NCBI GenBank assembly: GCA_033980235.1
Contig: CM067075.1
Coordinates: 34,420,385-34,484,384, forward strand
DNA: 64,000 nt
Direction of reading: 5' to 3'
Source: Diadema setosum
Lineage: Eukaryota > Echinodermata > Echinoidea > Diadematoida > Diadematidae
The notes under the pieces were generated by a model that saw only the letters and a list, made by a program, of their open reading frames with translations, did no database searches and had not been told where the DNA came from. The position numbers and the translations under genes were made by a program. Shown here piece by piece: positions 44,446-55,778 of the stretch. Each line of letters begins with the position of its first letter. The first letter of the stretch is position 1.

Positions 44446-45413
44446 TCCAATTATTATTGACGATTTTTGTAAGGGCTCCTTGATGGTATAGTATATCAGT
44501 ATATCAGTATATCAGCTCTTAAGTATCAAGGTCCTGTAGCTGTGTGTCACATGACAGAGGTTTACGAAATCCAAGCAAACCATTTCCATCAAAATGCTGG
44601 GCCACCATTGCACTAATCATAATGTGCGTCATAATCTCCCACGCTCATGTGAGGGATGGCAGTCCGTTGCAATTTCATGAATCATGGTTATTTTCAACTT
44701 TTCTTCCGCTTTTATCATTGAAGCGCGAATGAAAGTGCCTGGAATGGCATTTTGTTGTTGCATAGAAGCTTGAGCATTGCTCCTAGTAAACACGACAAAG
44801 GCAGAATTATATCGAGCACAACATGTGTTACTCCTTGACATAATTTGTGTCAAATCCAGGAAAAAGTGAAAAAAGACTTTGTTTCAAGGAATGACCTTGG
44901 AATCAAAATTACCAAGCCAATTTCAATGATCTTGGTGTCATCATTTTTACAGGAAGATATTTTGTTACTTGGAAAGTACCGAAAATCCGCTAAATAATGT
45001 TTGTGTAAGTGAGTGTATGCATGCACGTGTGTCTTGATGTTGAAGCGTTAGCTTTGTACTGCAGTATCTCCAGTGATAGCATAAATAGAGTTCCTGAAAA
45101 ATTTTCTCGAAAAGCAGCACGGTCCTCCAAAGTCGAATGAACTGTTTTGTTTCTAGTTATATTCTGTTGACAGGACAACACAATGTTACGATAAAAAACG
45201 ATATCCTTTGAGAGAAATTATCTTTTAACATTAGTGTAAACGTACGATATTGTGTATCCGTGCTTTGTTCGCTCTTAGGACATTTAATTAATTGCTGTCA
45301 ATATCGTTCTGCCCATATCAAAGTCCTTTGAACAACGCTTGACATTAAAAATGATGATTGATATTCCACATCATTTTATGTTCTAACGCTCTTCTACCCT
45401 TGTATCAATGCAG
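44446..45413. other. Rest of intron 10
   Basis: No exon recognised apart from the acceptor CAATGCAG at 45413. A short ATATCAGT repeat occurs near 44490-44512. Confidence 0.5.
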
Positions 45414-45703
45414 ATAGTCTGTCATACTCCGGGACGACGGCTGGATTGCAGTCGCGGGAGAGCAAGGGCACATCAAACGAAGACATTGGGAGAAACGGTG
45501 AAAGTGAACATGAGCCAACGAAGGAAAACGAGATTCCTGAGCCCGAGAATCCCTCACCAGAGACGTCGTTTGGAAGGCAAATCTGTTCCGCCCTCACCCT
45601 GGGATGCCGAAGGATTCTGCACTGTATAGGGGTGCTTTGGCTCGCAAATGCACGATTACCACATATGACACCAGTTACGAACGATGTCATCAATTGGTCA
45701 TAG
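45414..45703 (+). CDS. ANK-ZU5-UPA-DD protein, last exon: acidic tail and C-terminus
   Basis: The exon enters in phase 1, so the first codon is GAT with exon 10. It encodes DSLSYSGTTAGLQSRESKGT, then NEDIGRNGESEHEPTKENEI, PEPENPSPETSF and ICSALTLGCRRILHCIGVLW before ending at TAG (45701-45703). The first two thirds is acidic and probably disordered. The last 45 residues contain a short hydrophobic, cysteine-containing stretch with two arginines, whose role is unclear. The phase match with exon 10 and the in-frame stop support this as the end of the gene. No canonical AATAAA was found close downstream. Confidence 0.78.
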
Positions 45704-45933
45704 TATTATAAAAATGTACGTTTGGTCCCAGAAATGTCAAAATAGGCAGTGAGATATTTTCTGAGAAAACGTAATGTGCAATTTCCATAATAGATTTCTT
45801 ACGGTGTAAACAGTAAAGAGTGCAGGCCACAAATCCAAACATTCAAGACTCCGAACACCAGACAGCCTGTTTGAAATCTCACAAACACACACACACACAC
45901 ACACAAAATCAAACTTACACCCCAACTGTATTT

Positions 45934-46621
45934 GTGACCGTGCACCTCAAAACGAACATAAAGTCGCACACACTGATTTTGCGTGAGGACTGAAAATAAG
46001 TGAAATGGGTCAACCTAGCCGAACTTGACTTTTTCATATTTTCTGAAAGAGTGGGTCTTCTTTTACATTATGCTAAAATTTGGTATCATAAAACGGGCAG
46101 GAAAGTGTGTTTTTTAGCAGTTTATCACGAACATTTTTGGTAGAATAGTGTGATTAGGTGTGTCTCTAGAATCCCTTTTTCATTTCTGAAAAACCTTGTC
46201 CACACTCTTCACTTTCAACTCTAATAACTTTTGAAAGGATAGTGCTACTGCTTTGAAAGTAGGCATTGATTATGGACAGAATGTGTTAATGATGCATGCT
46301 TAATTTCACTTTAATTTGATAATCCCTTCATTGTTGTTACTCTGGTGGTTTACTTCTTGTTTTTTGTCCCATTCATCGCACAGCCAGCACGGTTTGGTAA
46401 AGATTAAGCGCTTGAATAGACATTGTACTTCAGAGCCTCTTTTCTCAGTTCACACTTTTCCTGAGTTTGTGCTTTCTTTCCAATATTTAGATAGATTAGG
46501 AGAGTCCATTTGATTTGAGTTATACATCATTTTAAAGCTTAAAGTCTGTTCTTTCAGAATATGGTCTGAACTAAAAATTCTTGTCTGGCGACTTTTTGTT
46601 TGTTTTGAGGTGCAGGGTCAC
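45934..46621 (+). mobile_element. 688-bp MITE, copy 2
   Basis: Ends GTGACCGTGCACCTCAAAAC and GTTTTGAGGTGCAGGGTCAC. The whole matches the copies at 28059 (inverted) and 51170 with few changes. A 65-residue frame at 46316-46513 is shared with copy 1 only. Confidence 0.9.
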
Positions 46622-47309
46622 ATTTGGTTTCGTATTATTCCCTTTCTACGTGCTCTCTAGTCATCGGTCTTAATCTGAGTTGGGCAAACAATTCGTAGAG
46701 CAGATTCATACAATTTGTATGGATAGGGTGACTTTTGCCGTGGCCTTTCGGATTACGGTACCATGTAGGTCCTAGAGCCATATTTTGTCACACATTTTAA
46801 AATGCATTTCGAACCATGTTTTTCGTACATAAACAAAACGAATATATCTAGAAATCACTTTGCCGTCCTACATGCTTAAAGACCATGAACCGAACTTGAA
46901 GAATATACATGTTGTACATGTATACTTCGGATAGTTGATATTTTAAACAGAACACGAATAGGTTACTTTGAATAACGTGTTTATCTTTCCTGTGTAGTTT
47001 CGGAGTTAGAAACACTGAAGATTGTTACCATACCGTCTCTTGTATAATAGTCGACGATGGATATGAAATATTGGGTTGAAGTTCTCAGGGGAGCGATAAC
47101 AATATCCATGTACAAAAACATTGTTATATGCAAACATGTACGTTAACGTGTATGTGTGTGGGGGTGTGTATGTGTGTAAGTGTGTAATTGCTTATGTTCA
47201 TACAAATGTGTCCTTGTGTATACTTAAAGCATATAGCTATATATTATATACTTATTTTAGGAAATTTGAAATAATGATGAATTTTGTTTGTTACTGTATA
47301 ACACCCTTG
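46622..47309. other. Unassigned stretch, diverged duplicate of 49400-49770
   Basis: Part of it (about 46860-47260) resembles 49400-49770: CGAACTTGAAGAATAT / AACTCGAAGAACTCAATAT, GTCGACGATGG / GTCGACAATGG, TATGTTCATACAAATGTG in both. No gene recognised. GT-rich simple sequence at 47150-47190. Confidence 0.55.
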
Positions 47310-49300
47310 AAGTAGACTGATCGTAATGTTCTCCACTGGATAGAGGCCTACTTGACAGGAAGGTCACAGAGAGTCGTTTTGAATGGTAGACTGTCATCTC
47401 CACATTCAGTATCCAGTGGGATCCCTCAGGGCAGTGTGTTAGGACCAGTGCTCTTTCTCTGCTTCATTAACGATCTGCCGGAAGAAGTGACATCTGAAAT
47501 TAAATTGTTTGCCGACGATACCAAACTAGAAATGTCGCTACAGCGACTGGTTATACCCCCGCCAAACAACATTTCATAAGCTTTGGTCAAAACAACATTT
47601 CATAAGCTTTGGTCAAAAAACTGAGGAAGTAGTTAAATCCGCAAGATCTTTCCTTGATCTTCTGCCATTAATATGCCGTTACCATGGCAACGTACTTTCG
47701 GGTACTGTCGAAAAATGCGTCTTGCACATCTACAACCAAAGGCACACATCTGTACCAAGTTTCATGGAAATTGGGCAAAAACTGAGGAAGTAGTTTGCAA
47801 CACAAAATTTTGCATCATTTTGGCTCATAATATGTGAGCTGTTACCATGGCAACATACTTTTTGTCACTGTCAAGAAATGTGTCATGCTGACCTATATCC
47901 TAAGACAAACATTCAATATGAATTCCATGAGAATTGGAAGAACACTGATGAAGCAGTTTTGCCATGAAGCATTTTGCCCTATATTTTACCAATAACATGC
48001 CATTACCATGGCAACGCACTTTTTGCCACTGCGGAAATATGTGTCTTGCACATTAACATATTCAGATGAACATCTGTACCTAATTTCATAAAAATTGATC
48101 AAAAACTGTGGGAGGAGTTCGCGACGCAAGATTTGTACCCATTTTTGCCCATAATATGCCGTTACCATGGCAACGTACTTTTGGGTACTGTCAAAAAATA
48201 CGTCTTGCACATCTACAACCCAAGGCACACATCTGTGCCAAGTTTTATGGGAATCGGTTGAAAACTGAGGAAGTAGTTCGCGACGCAATATTTGCAACGG
48301 ACCGACCGCCCGACCGACCGCCCGACCGCCCGACCGCCCGACCGCCCGACCGACCGTCCGCTGATTCCTATATACCCCCTTCAAACTTCGTTTGGCGGGG
48401 GTATAAATTATATCATGTTGTTGACAGTCAAAGTGCAGCAGAACACTTACAAAAGAACATTCATGCTGTCTCAGCCTGGGCCGACAAATGGAAGTTGCAA
48501 TTCAACATCACAAAATGCAAAGTTGTTCACTATGGGAAACGGAACCAGAAGAATGACTACACCATATCTACAACTGATAGCCAAAGCAGGATCCCTGTAG
48601 CTGAACAGGAGAAAGACCTTGGAGTGAACTTTGACTCTGCACTTTCTTTTTCCGAGCATGTTGCTGAGATAACCAAAAGAGCCAATACCAAGCTTGGCAT
48701 TCTGAACAGATCCTTTTCTAGCCTGAATGAAAGAGGATGGCTTAAGCTCTACAAGTCTATCATCCGACCCACACTAGAATATTGCAACTCTGTATGGTGT
48801 CCTATGTTCAAAAGAGATGAGGATTTGTTAGAGAAAGTGCAGCAAAGAGCCACACGTCAACTTCCACATCTTCGCCACCTGGAATATCCAGACAGACTAA
48901 AAGCCCTGGGTTTGGAGACTCTTGCATACAGGAGACAAAGAGCAGAGGTTCTACAAATCTATAAGATCATGAATGGGATTGACCACCTTGATGTACACAA
49001 ATTTTTTCAATTGGTTGAAAGCTCCAGAACCAGAGGCCACTGCATGAAAGTCAGAAAACCCAGATCCAAATATATGTTTCGACAAAAAACCTTCTCTGTT
49101 CGCAGTTGTAACAATTGGAACTCTCTGCCAGACGCAGCTGTCAGAGCAACAAGTGTTAATCAATTCAAATCTATCCTTGAGAAACACTGGAACAGCCATC
49201 CCCTAAAGTACAGCCCATATCAGAGGGACAATGAAACCTGGAGGGGCAAATAAGCAATGCTTTACGTCTCTACATCCAAGTAAACTCCAAGTAAAGTAAG
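47310..49300 (+). mobile_element. Non-LTR retrotransposon, 5'-truncated (element D)
   Basis: The RT C-terminal half is present in two parts separated by the insertion at 47529-48408. The first part reads LHWIEAYLTGRSQRVVLNG, SGIPQGSVLGPVLFLCFIND and LFADDTKL; the second YHVVDSQSAAEHLQKNI, ADKWKLQFNITKCKVVHYG, DLGVNFDSALSFSEHV, SIIRPTLEYCNSVWCP and LEKVQQRATRQLPHLRHL, to the stop at 49251-49253. The two parts join in frame once the insertion is ignored. The 5' half of RT and any endonuclease are missing. This family is distinct from elements A-C and E in sequence. Confidence 0.88.
47529..48408. mobile_element. TIR and tandem-array element with ~160-bp units (element G2)
   Basis: Inverted sequences TTATACCCCCGCCAAAC (47551-47567) and GTTTGGCGGGGGTATAA (48390-48406) bracket four ~160-bp units marked by TACCATGGCAAC near 47681, 47844, 48005 and 48164. 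A (CCGACCG)n tract lies at 48298-48358. The host retrotransposon is flanked by TA on both sides of the insertion. The left inverted sequence is 22 bp inside the insertion edge, an asymmetry I cannot explain. No coding capacity. Confidence 0.82.
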
Positions 49301-51169
49301 TAATTGTCAACAAGGCATAAAATATGAATGAAATTATTGATGGTAGGATCGTGCACTGCGAAAATAACATGTGATAGGACCCACTTGCTGTTTCGTAAAT
49401 GCCGAAACCACGGACCAAAACTCGAAGAACTCAATATATTATGTACATAATGTGGTATTTTGGATACATTTGTCACACAAGAGGAGCAAAACTAGAGTAC
49501 TTCACGAGAAAAGGAAACCTTTACTGCCCTGATTAAAGAGTTTCAGAGTAGAGAAACATTAAAGATTACCGCCACACGTTGTGTTCAGTCGACAATGGCT
49601 TTGAAAATTATTCGGTGGAAATTTTCAGGACGGAAAAACAACCCGTCGTTTCCTTTGAAGTAATATGGTATAGTACAAAAATACTTCTGTGCGTGCCTGT
49701 GTATGTAATCGCGTATGTTCATACAAATGTGCCCCTTGGTAGTATACTTAAACATAACCTAGGTAATTGCTTTTAAAGGGAACTTAATGTTATGTTAAAA
49801 GTAAACAAGACAACGATGTGTGAAATAGTTGATGGTAATGTTTTATACTGCAGAAAACATTCTCTATACGAACTTATAAACGTCCTTGGACTTACAATTG
49901 GTTGCAGAAGGGCAGGGTCTCGTGACGTACTATAATGAGGAAAATGAAATGAAATTATCATTATAGGACCTACGTTACCAGATAAAGTAGGTAAGGCATT
50001 TTAACCACAGAAAATTGTATTCACTTTGAAATTGATCGGCAGGGAAAAATCCAAAATGAAATGATAATCATTATATCGACCACGTTACTGGATGAAGTAG
50101 TTATGACATTCAAACCGAGGAAAATCGATTCACTTGAAATCGGTTTCACATTCAATTATAAAATGCCATGTGTACACGTGACCTCTACATTTGTATTTGT
50201 GTATTATCAGAGAACAATCTGTTATTTCAGTTACCACTTGGTAAGGCTGTCATTAGGAACTATAACGATTTCTTGCGATTTTGATATAAACGTACATTGT
50301 ATGATGATTTGTTGTACAAACTATATTAGGGCCTATAATGCTATAAGCAGTTCGCTCACTCTCACTTAACATGCATATCTGAGTGATTCTAAATGTACTA
50401 CGTGTTTTGTTCGCGACTGCACCACATGATGTGCATGAGCATTCATTATTTAATGCATTACCTCTGAAGTTGTATCTGCGGAAATAGATTGAAGCTGAAA
50501 ATGACAGTTGGCCTACCGCATTGCTCTTCTAAGTCCTTCGATGAAGAATTAAAATCATAGAAGTGGAAAGCAGCAAATTTTCTTTGTATGATATGTCATG
50601 TAAAGTTGATAATTGATTAACATTTCAGTATTCTATTGTATTTAAGCTGAAGTGTTTCTGTCTTCTGTGTTCTGTTTTCATTACTTTCATATTTCCTTCA
50701 TTATAAACATGTACTTTGTATTTTGTTTCATTTTAAATTCGTAGCTGCTGTAGGTACAAGAACCTTACTTTATTGACTTCTTTTATCCTTTGTTCGTTCC
50801 TGTTTCTTCATTGTATTGCTTCACTTTATTTTTATGAAATGGGCTGTCTCAGATTCTCTTGTAATCATTCACATTCTATGTATCCAAGTAATGATAACTC
50901 ACTATTACAGTTACACTTAAAATTTCCTGTTTGCAGGCACAGAGATTTCTTTAATGACAAACTTGAATATCTTTGGAAATGTACATGGATTGAGGAAATC
51001 ATTAGTATTTTTTTATGTATACATAAAAAAAAAAAACCGTAAGGAGCCTCAGCATACGGACCCGTTGTTGTAGTTGTCAATGTTTCAAGTATCAAGATGT
51101 GTTTGTAGAATATTCCCCTTCCCCCACTAGTTTTTTTTTTTCTTTTGATACTCAAATGAACCATAATTT
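49301..51169. other. Unassigned stretch
   Basis: No gene recognised. It holds the second copy of the diverged duplicate (49400-49770), two short direct similarities (ATGAAATGA...ATCATTATA) at about 49945 and 50056, and A and T homopolymers near 51026 and 51130. Confidence 0.5.
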
Positions 51170-51858
51170 GTGACCGTGCACCTCAAAACGAACATAAAGT
51201 CGCACACACTGATTTTGCGTGAGGACTGAAAATATTAGTGAATTGGGTCAACCTAGCCGAACTTGACTTTTTCATATTTTCTGAAAGAGCGGGTCTTCTT
51301 TTACATTATGCTAAAATTGGTATCATAAAACGGGCAGGAAAGTGTTTTTTTTAGCAGTTTATCTCGAACATTTTTGGTAGAATAGTGTGATTAGGTGTGT
51401 CTTTAGAATCCCTTTTTCATTTCTGAAAAACCTTGTCCACACTCTTCACTTTCAACTCTAATAATTTTTGAAAGGATAGTGCTACTGCTTTGAAAGTTGG
51501 CATTGATTATGGACAGAATGTGTTAATGAGACATGCTTAATTTTAGTTTAATTTGATAATCCCTTCATTGTTGTTACTCTGGTAGTTTACTTCCTGTTTT
51601 TTGTCCCATTCATCGCACAGCCAGCACGGTTTGGTAAAGATTAAGCGCTTGAATAGACACTGTACTTCAGGGCCTCTTTTCTCAGTTCACACTTTTCCTG
51701 AGTTTGTGCTTTCTTTCCAATATTTAGATAGGTTAGGAGAGTCCATTTGATTTGAGTTATACATCATTTTAAAGCTTAAAGTCTGCTCTTTCAGAATATT
51801 GTCTTAACTAAAAATTCATGTCTGGCGACTTTTTGTTTGCTTTGAGGTGCAGGGTCAC
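51170..51858 (+). mobile_element. 688-bp MITE, copy 3
   Basis: Same ends and interior as copies at 45934 and 28059. Orientation as copy 2. Confidence 0.9.
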
Positions 51859-52352
51859 ATATACATTTTATGTAAACTAATCTTAAGAAGGGATTTATGA
51901 GTGTCTCTAATACCATTCATTAACAGGCGTCACCTCTGCTTTAATTTTCACTTGCCAACTCTGTTTCCTACCTGCCCACAGGTCTCACATATTATTACAG
52001 AAAACGAATTTATGAAAAGGAACATAATTATCATTACGTGCTCCATTACTAGGTTGATATCGTACCAATCATTCTGAATTATTTCAGAAGTGTAAAACAA
52101 TTCGAGATCAGTAGGCAATTACAGATGGATGTAAATATAAGTGTATACTACCAAGAATTTCGAATCTCGAAAGGTTTATCAGTTTATTGTTTCACAAACG
52201 GCTCTTAACGGACTTTACATACCAAATATGTATTAATACATTGTGCTCACTATCTTTGCGTTCAGAATGTGACACTCGCCTGATTTTATGATTTCAAACC
52301 TGTGGGAAATCGAGATTTTTGTTAAAGTTGAAATTTATAGGAAATAATATAG

Positions 52353-52408
<56 letters not shown>

Positions 52409-53150
52409 TATAATCTGTTGTATCACAACCAGTTCTGCCCAGTTCTTCTCTTCTTTCATGCTTTGTCTCCACAACTTAATGTCCTATCTACCCGTATTCT
52501 ACCCTATATAGCTTTCAGATTCTCATCTTCCCTCCGGTATCTGCCTTCATATCCTCCCTTTCTTCTCTACCCGTAATATACACGGTTATATCGAAACCAG
52601 TTTTCTCTTGTCCACCCCCCCTTTTTTTCTGGAGTCTGTCTTTATTTCTTCCTCTTTTCTTTCGCCCGCATTCCATCTCGACTCATTCTAATGTCAAACT
52701 AATGTAAAAACTAATGTAAAAATGACACATTCCTTTCAGAAAGGAGATTATATTGACAAAATGATATTGTTTATTTTTCACTATGTGTAAGTTACACTAC
52801 TTGCTAGGTCACCCCTAAAGTGTAGCATATTATTTGAATTTGTGTTTTTGTGTGTCTATGCTCTGCAGTCCTGTAGATCATGTCAATAATTTCGTCTCAA
52901 GCGCTCCTCTATAGTTTGTTACAACACAACACGCACCGATGCACTTCATCGTATAAACCCCGTGTACGTGTATACGATGTGCACTGCACTTCCCGTTGCA
53001 CCATGATATGCTGCGATCACGTAATGTCACTCATTGTAAATAAATTCTGATTTTGGAATAGATGATCAACAGCTAGTCAACCACACAAGTCAGTGAATTT
53101 AACAATGAATATCAATGAATTTAACAGTCAATTTTTTTGTCAATAAGGTA
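51859..53150. other. Unassigned stretch with (TA)n
   Basis: (TA)n microsatellite at 52356-52403. The pyrimidine-rich part 52420-52690 contains two diverged copies of an AACCAGTT...CTCTTCT motif. No gene recognised. Confidence 0.5.
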
Positions 53151-53189
53151 AATCAGATTTGTGCTAATTCTAGTTTAATCATCTCAATT

Positions 53190-53830
53190 CAAGGAGTTTG
53201 AATAGAAACTTTGAATTGCTTGAATTATTTCTAAGTTCCCTCAATGATTTCCCATTTTCCGTTATAGGAATTACCGAAACATGGTTGCACTCCAATTCCC
53301 CGGACCTATTTGGCATTGAAAATTACAATTTTATTCGTAATGACAGAAAGCGTGGCATAGGAGGTGGGGTTGCCATGTATGTTAATAATCAAATTAAGTT
53401 CAAAATTCAAATTGATTTGCATATTCAAGGAGCAGAAAGTTTATTTATTGAAATTTTAAATGATAATGAGAAAAATATTATAGTTGGTACCATTTACCGT
53501 CTTCCGCAAAATGATATTCAATCTTTTTTTTGACAATTTCGATCAATGTGCTAATGAAATTCTTGGAGAGAGAAAATCATTTTTTTTTTTTGGATGGGAG
53601 ATTACAATATAGATCTATTACAACCCACCCATTTCCATGACATATTACTTTCCAACTCACTGCATCCCCGCATTAATAAACCCACCAGAATAAACAACAA
53701 CCATAGTAAAACATTAATAGATAATATACTGTATAATGTTATTACTGAAACCTGCACGAACGACATTCTTGATATTCAGATATATCCGATCATCTACCGA
53801 TTTTTATGATTAACGATAAATCTGTAAAAC
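53190..53830 (+). pseudogene. Element E endonuclease domain
   Basis: HLNSRSLNRNFELL, the catalytic Glu in GITETWLHS, the glycine-rich RGIGGGVAMYVNN, GTIYRLPQND, the Asp/Asn of MGDYNIDLL and, after a frame change near 53780, SDHLPIF give the complete motif set of an AP-type retrotransposon endonuclease. Frameshifts at about 53530 (T homopolymer) and 53780 disable it. The frame then continues into a lysine-rich linker (about 53900-54290). Confidence 0.8.
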
Positions 53831-54289
53831 CCCAATACGCCGCCAACCCAAACAATACTTGAAAATGCATAGAAATGAAACACCACAAAATATTGATTCA
53901 TTGAATTAAGATTTATTTGAAGAACAATGGAATGACGTCTTTGAACTCCAAGATGTTAATTCTTCTTATGATTTTTTTTTAATACAAAAACTATTAGATA
54001 ATTATGACAAACATATTCCTTTAACTACCAAAAGAAATGGAAGGAAAAGAGCCCGGCAACCCTGGATTACTCAAGGTCTTATACATTCCATTCTTACTCG
54101 AAACCGTCTTTATAAAATATCTCTGAGAAAACCCACTCCTGAAAATGTGAAAAGGTATAAAACATAAAGAAACGAACTAACTACTTTAATTCGAGTTTCA
54201 CGCAAATCACATATTTCAAATAAACTCGAATCTAACAAGAATGATAAAAGTGCTCTTTGGCGGACTGTTAATGAAATACTCAAAAAGAA

Positions 54290-55605
54290 ACCCATGGAAT
54301 GTCCTGATAGTATTACTCATAATGATAATGTTATTACCAATCCTGACAAAATTGCAAATACTTTTAACAATTCTTTTGTTAATGTTGGTCCTTCTTTAGC
54401 AGAATCTATTCCCATAAATGATATCAAAGGTTATAAAGAATATTTACCTGAAAAAAAATCAAAATTCTCTGTTTTTTACTCCAATTAATGGATCTGAAAT
54501 TATTGATACTGGTCGATCTCTGAAATGTAGTAAATCCTGTGGGCCTGATAATTTGAGGGTGAATTTGTTGAAAAAAAAAAATTTACCCCCTAGCAGCCCC
54601 TCTCACCCATATATTCAATCTATTCCTACTCAATGGCAAGTATCCAGACCCTTTTAAAATCGCTAAAGTTATCCCCATTTATAAAAGAGAAAATCCGTCA
54701 ATGGATAAAAATTATAGACCCATCTCATTGTTGCCTGTTTTATCGAAAATTTTAGAAAAAGTAGTTTACAAGCGTCTTTACTCGTTTATGATTGAAAATG
54801 ATATACATGTATATTGAATGCGAATCAGTTTGGTTTTAGGAAAGGATTTTCTACCGATTATGCTATAATCAAATCTGTCGATAATATTAGTGATGCGCTT
54901 ACTAAAAAAGAACACATAATTGGAGTTTTTATGGATCTTAGTAAGGCATTTGACACTATTGATCATGACATTTTACTTGAAAAATTACATAATTATGGCG
55001 TGAGAGGGATTACTTTGTCATGGTTCAGAAGTTATCTAAGTCATCGCAAACAATATGTTGCATTAAAATCTAGTCACTCATTATATTCTAACGTGTCATG
55101 TGATGTCCCTCAGGGATCTATCCTCGGGCCCCTACTTTTTCTGATTTACATTAATGACATCATCAATTCCTCCCCTCGTTTGAACTTCATCTTATTTGCA
55201 GACGACACTAACGTTTTTTACTCCCACAAGAATATTGCAACACTGATTGATGCACTTAATAATGAAATTTATAGGCAATACATTGTATCTCGAAATGGTT
55301 TAGAAGTAACAAGCTTTCATTGAATATTGATAAAACATGTTTTATACATTTCCATACTCTTCAATCCCCACCCACCCTACCTTAACGTATTTATATTGAT
55401 GATATAAACATTGCTGAGAAACATTCAACCAAGTTTCTAGGAGTGACCCTAGATAGCAATTTGACTTGGAATACTCATGACCAGAATATTACTACAGCAA
55501 TATCTAAAACAACTGGTGTTTTAAGGAGAATAAAGTATTTGATTAATGACCAAACTTTAATAATGTTATATAACACTTTTTTTTTACCATATGTAATGTA
55601 CTGCA
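54290..55605 (+). pseudogene. Element E reverse transcriptase, first part
   Basis: NNSFVNVGPSLAESIP precedes the RT. RT motifs read, in changing frames: YRPISLLPVLSKILEKVV, NQFGFRKGFSTDYAIIKSV, VFMDLSKAFDTIDHDILL, YGVRGITLSWFRSYLSHRKQ, VPQGSILGPLLFLIYINDI, the catalytic LFADDTNVFYSH, and FLGVTLDSNLTWNTH. The coding sequence stops at the inserted element (LMLYNTFFLPYVMYC). The conserved catalytic residues are present but the frame is not. Confidence 0.85.
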
Positions 55606-55735
55606 GGCGCGCCGGAAGCAGTTTTGGATTGGGGGGGGGGGGGGGGCAAACATTGGAGGGGGCTCAAGATTAGACCATGCATATGTTACACAATATACAC
55701 ATACACACACACACACACACACACGCACACACATC

Positions 55736-55778
<43 letters not shown>

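Noticed and set aside
43792..44491. Several frames on both strands in the minisatellite
   Set aside because: They stay open only because the repeat unit is a multiple of three. They are intronic.
48292..48384. Arg/Pro/Asp repeat peptide reading through (CCGACCG)n
   Set aside because: It is translation of simple sequence inside element G2.
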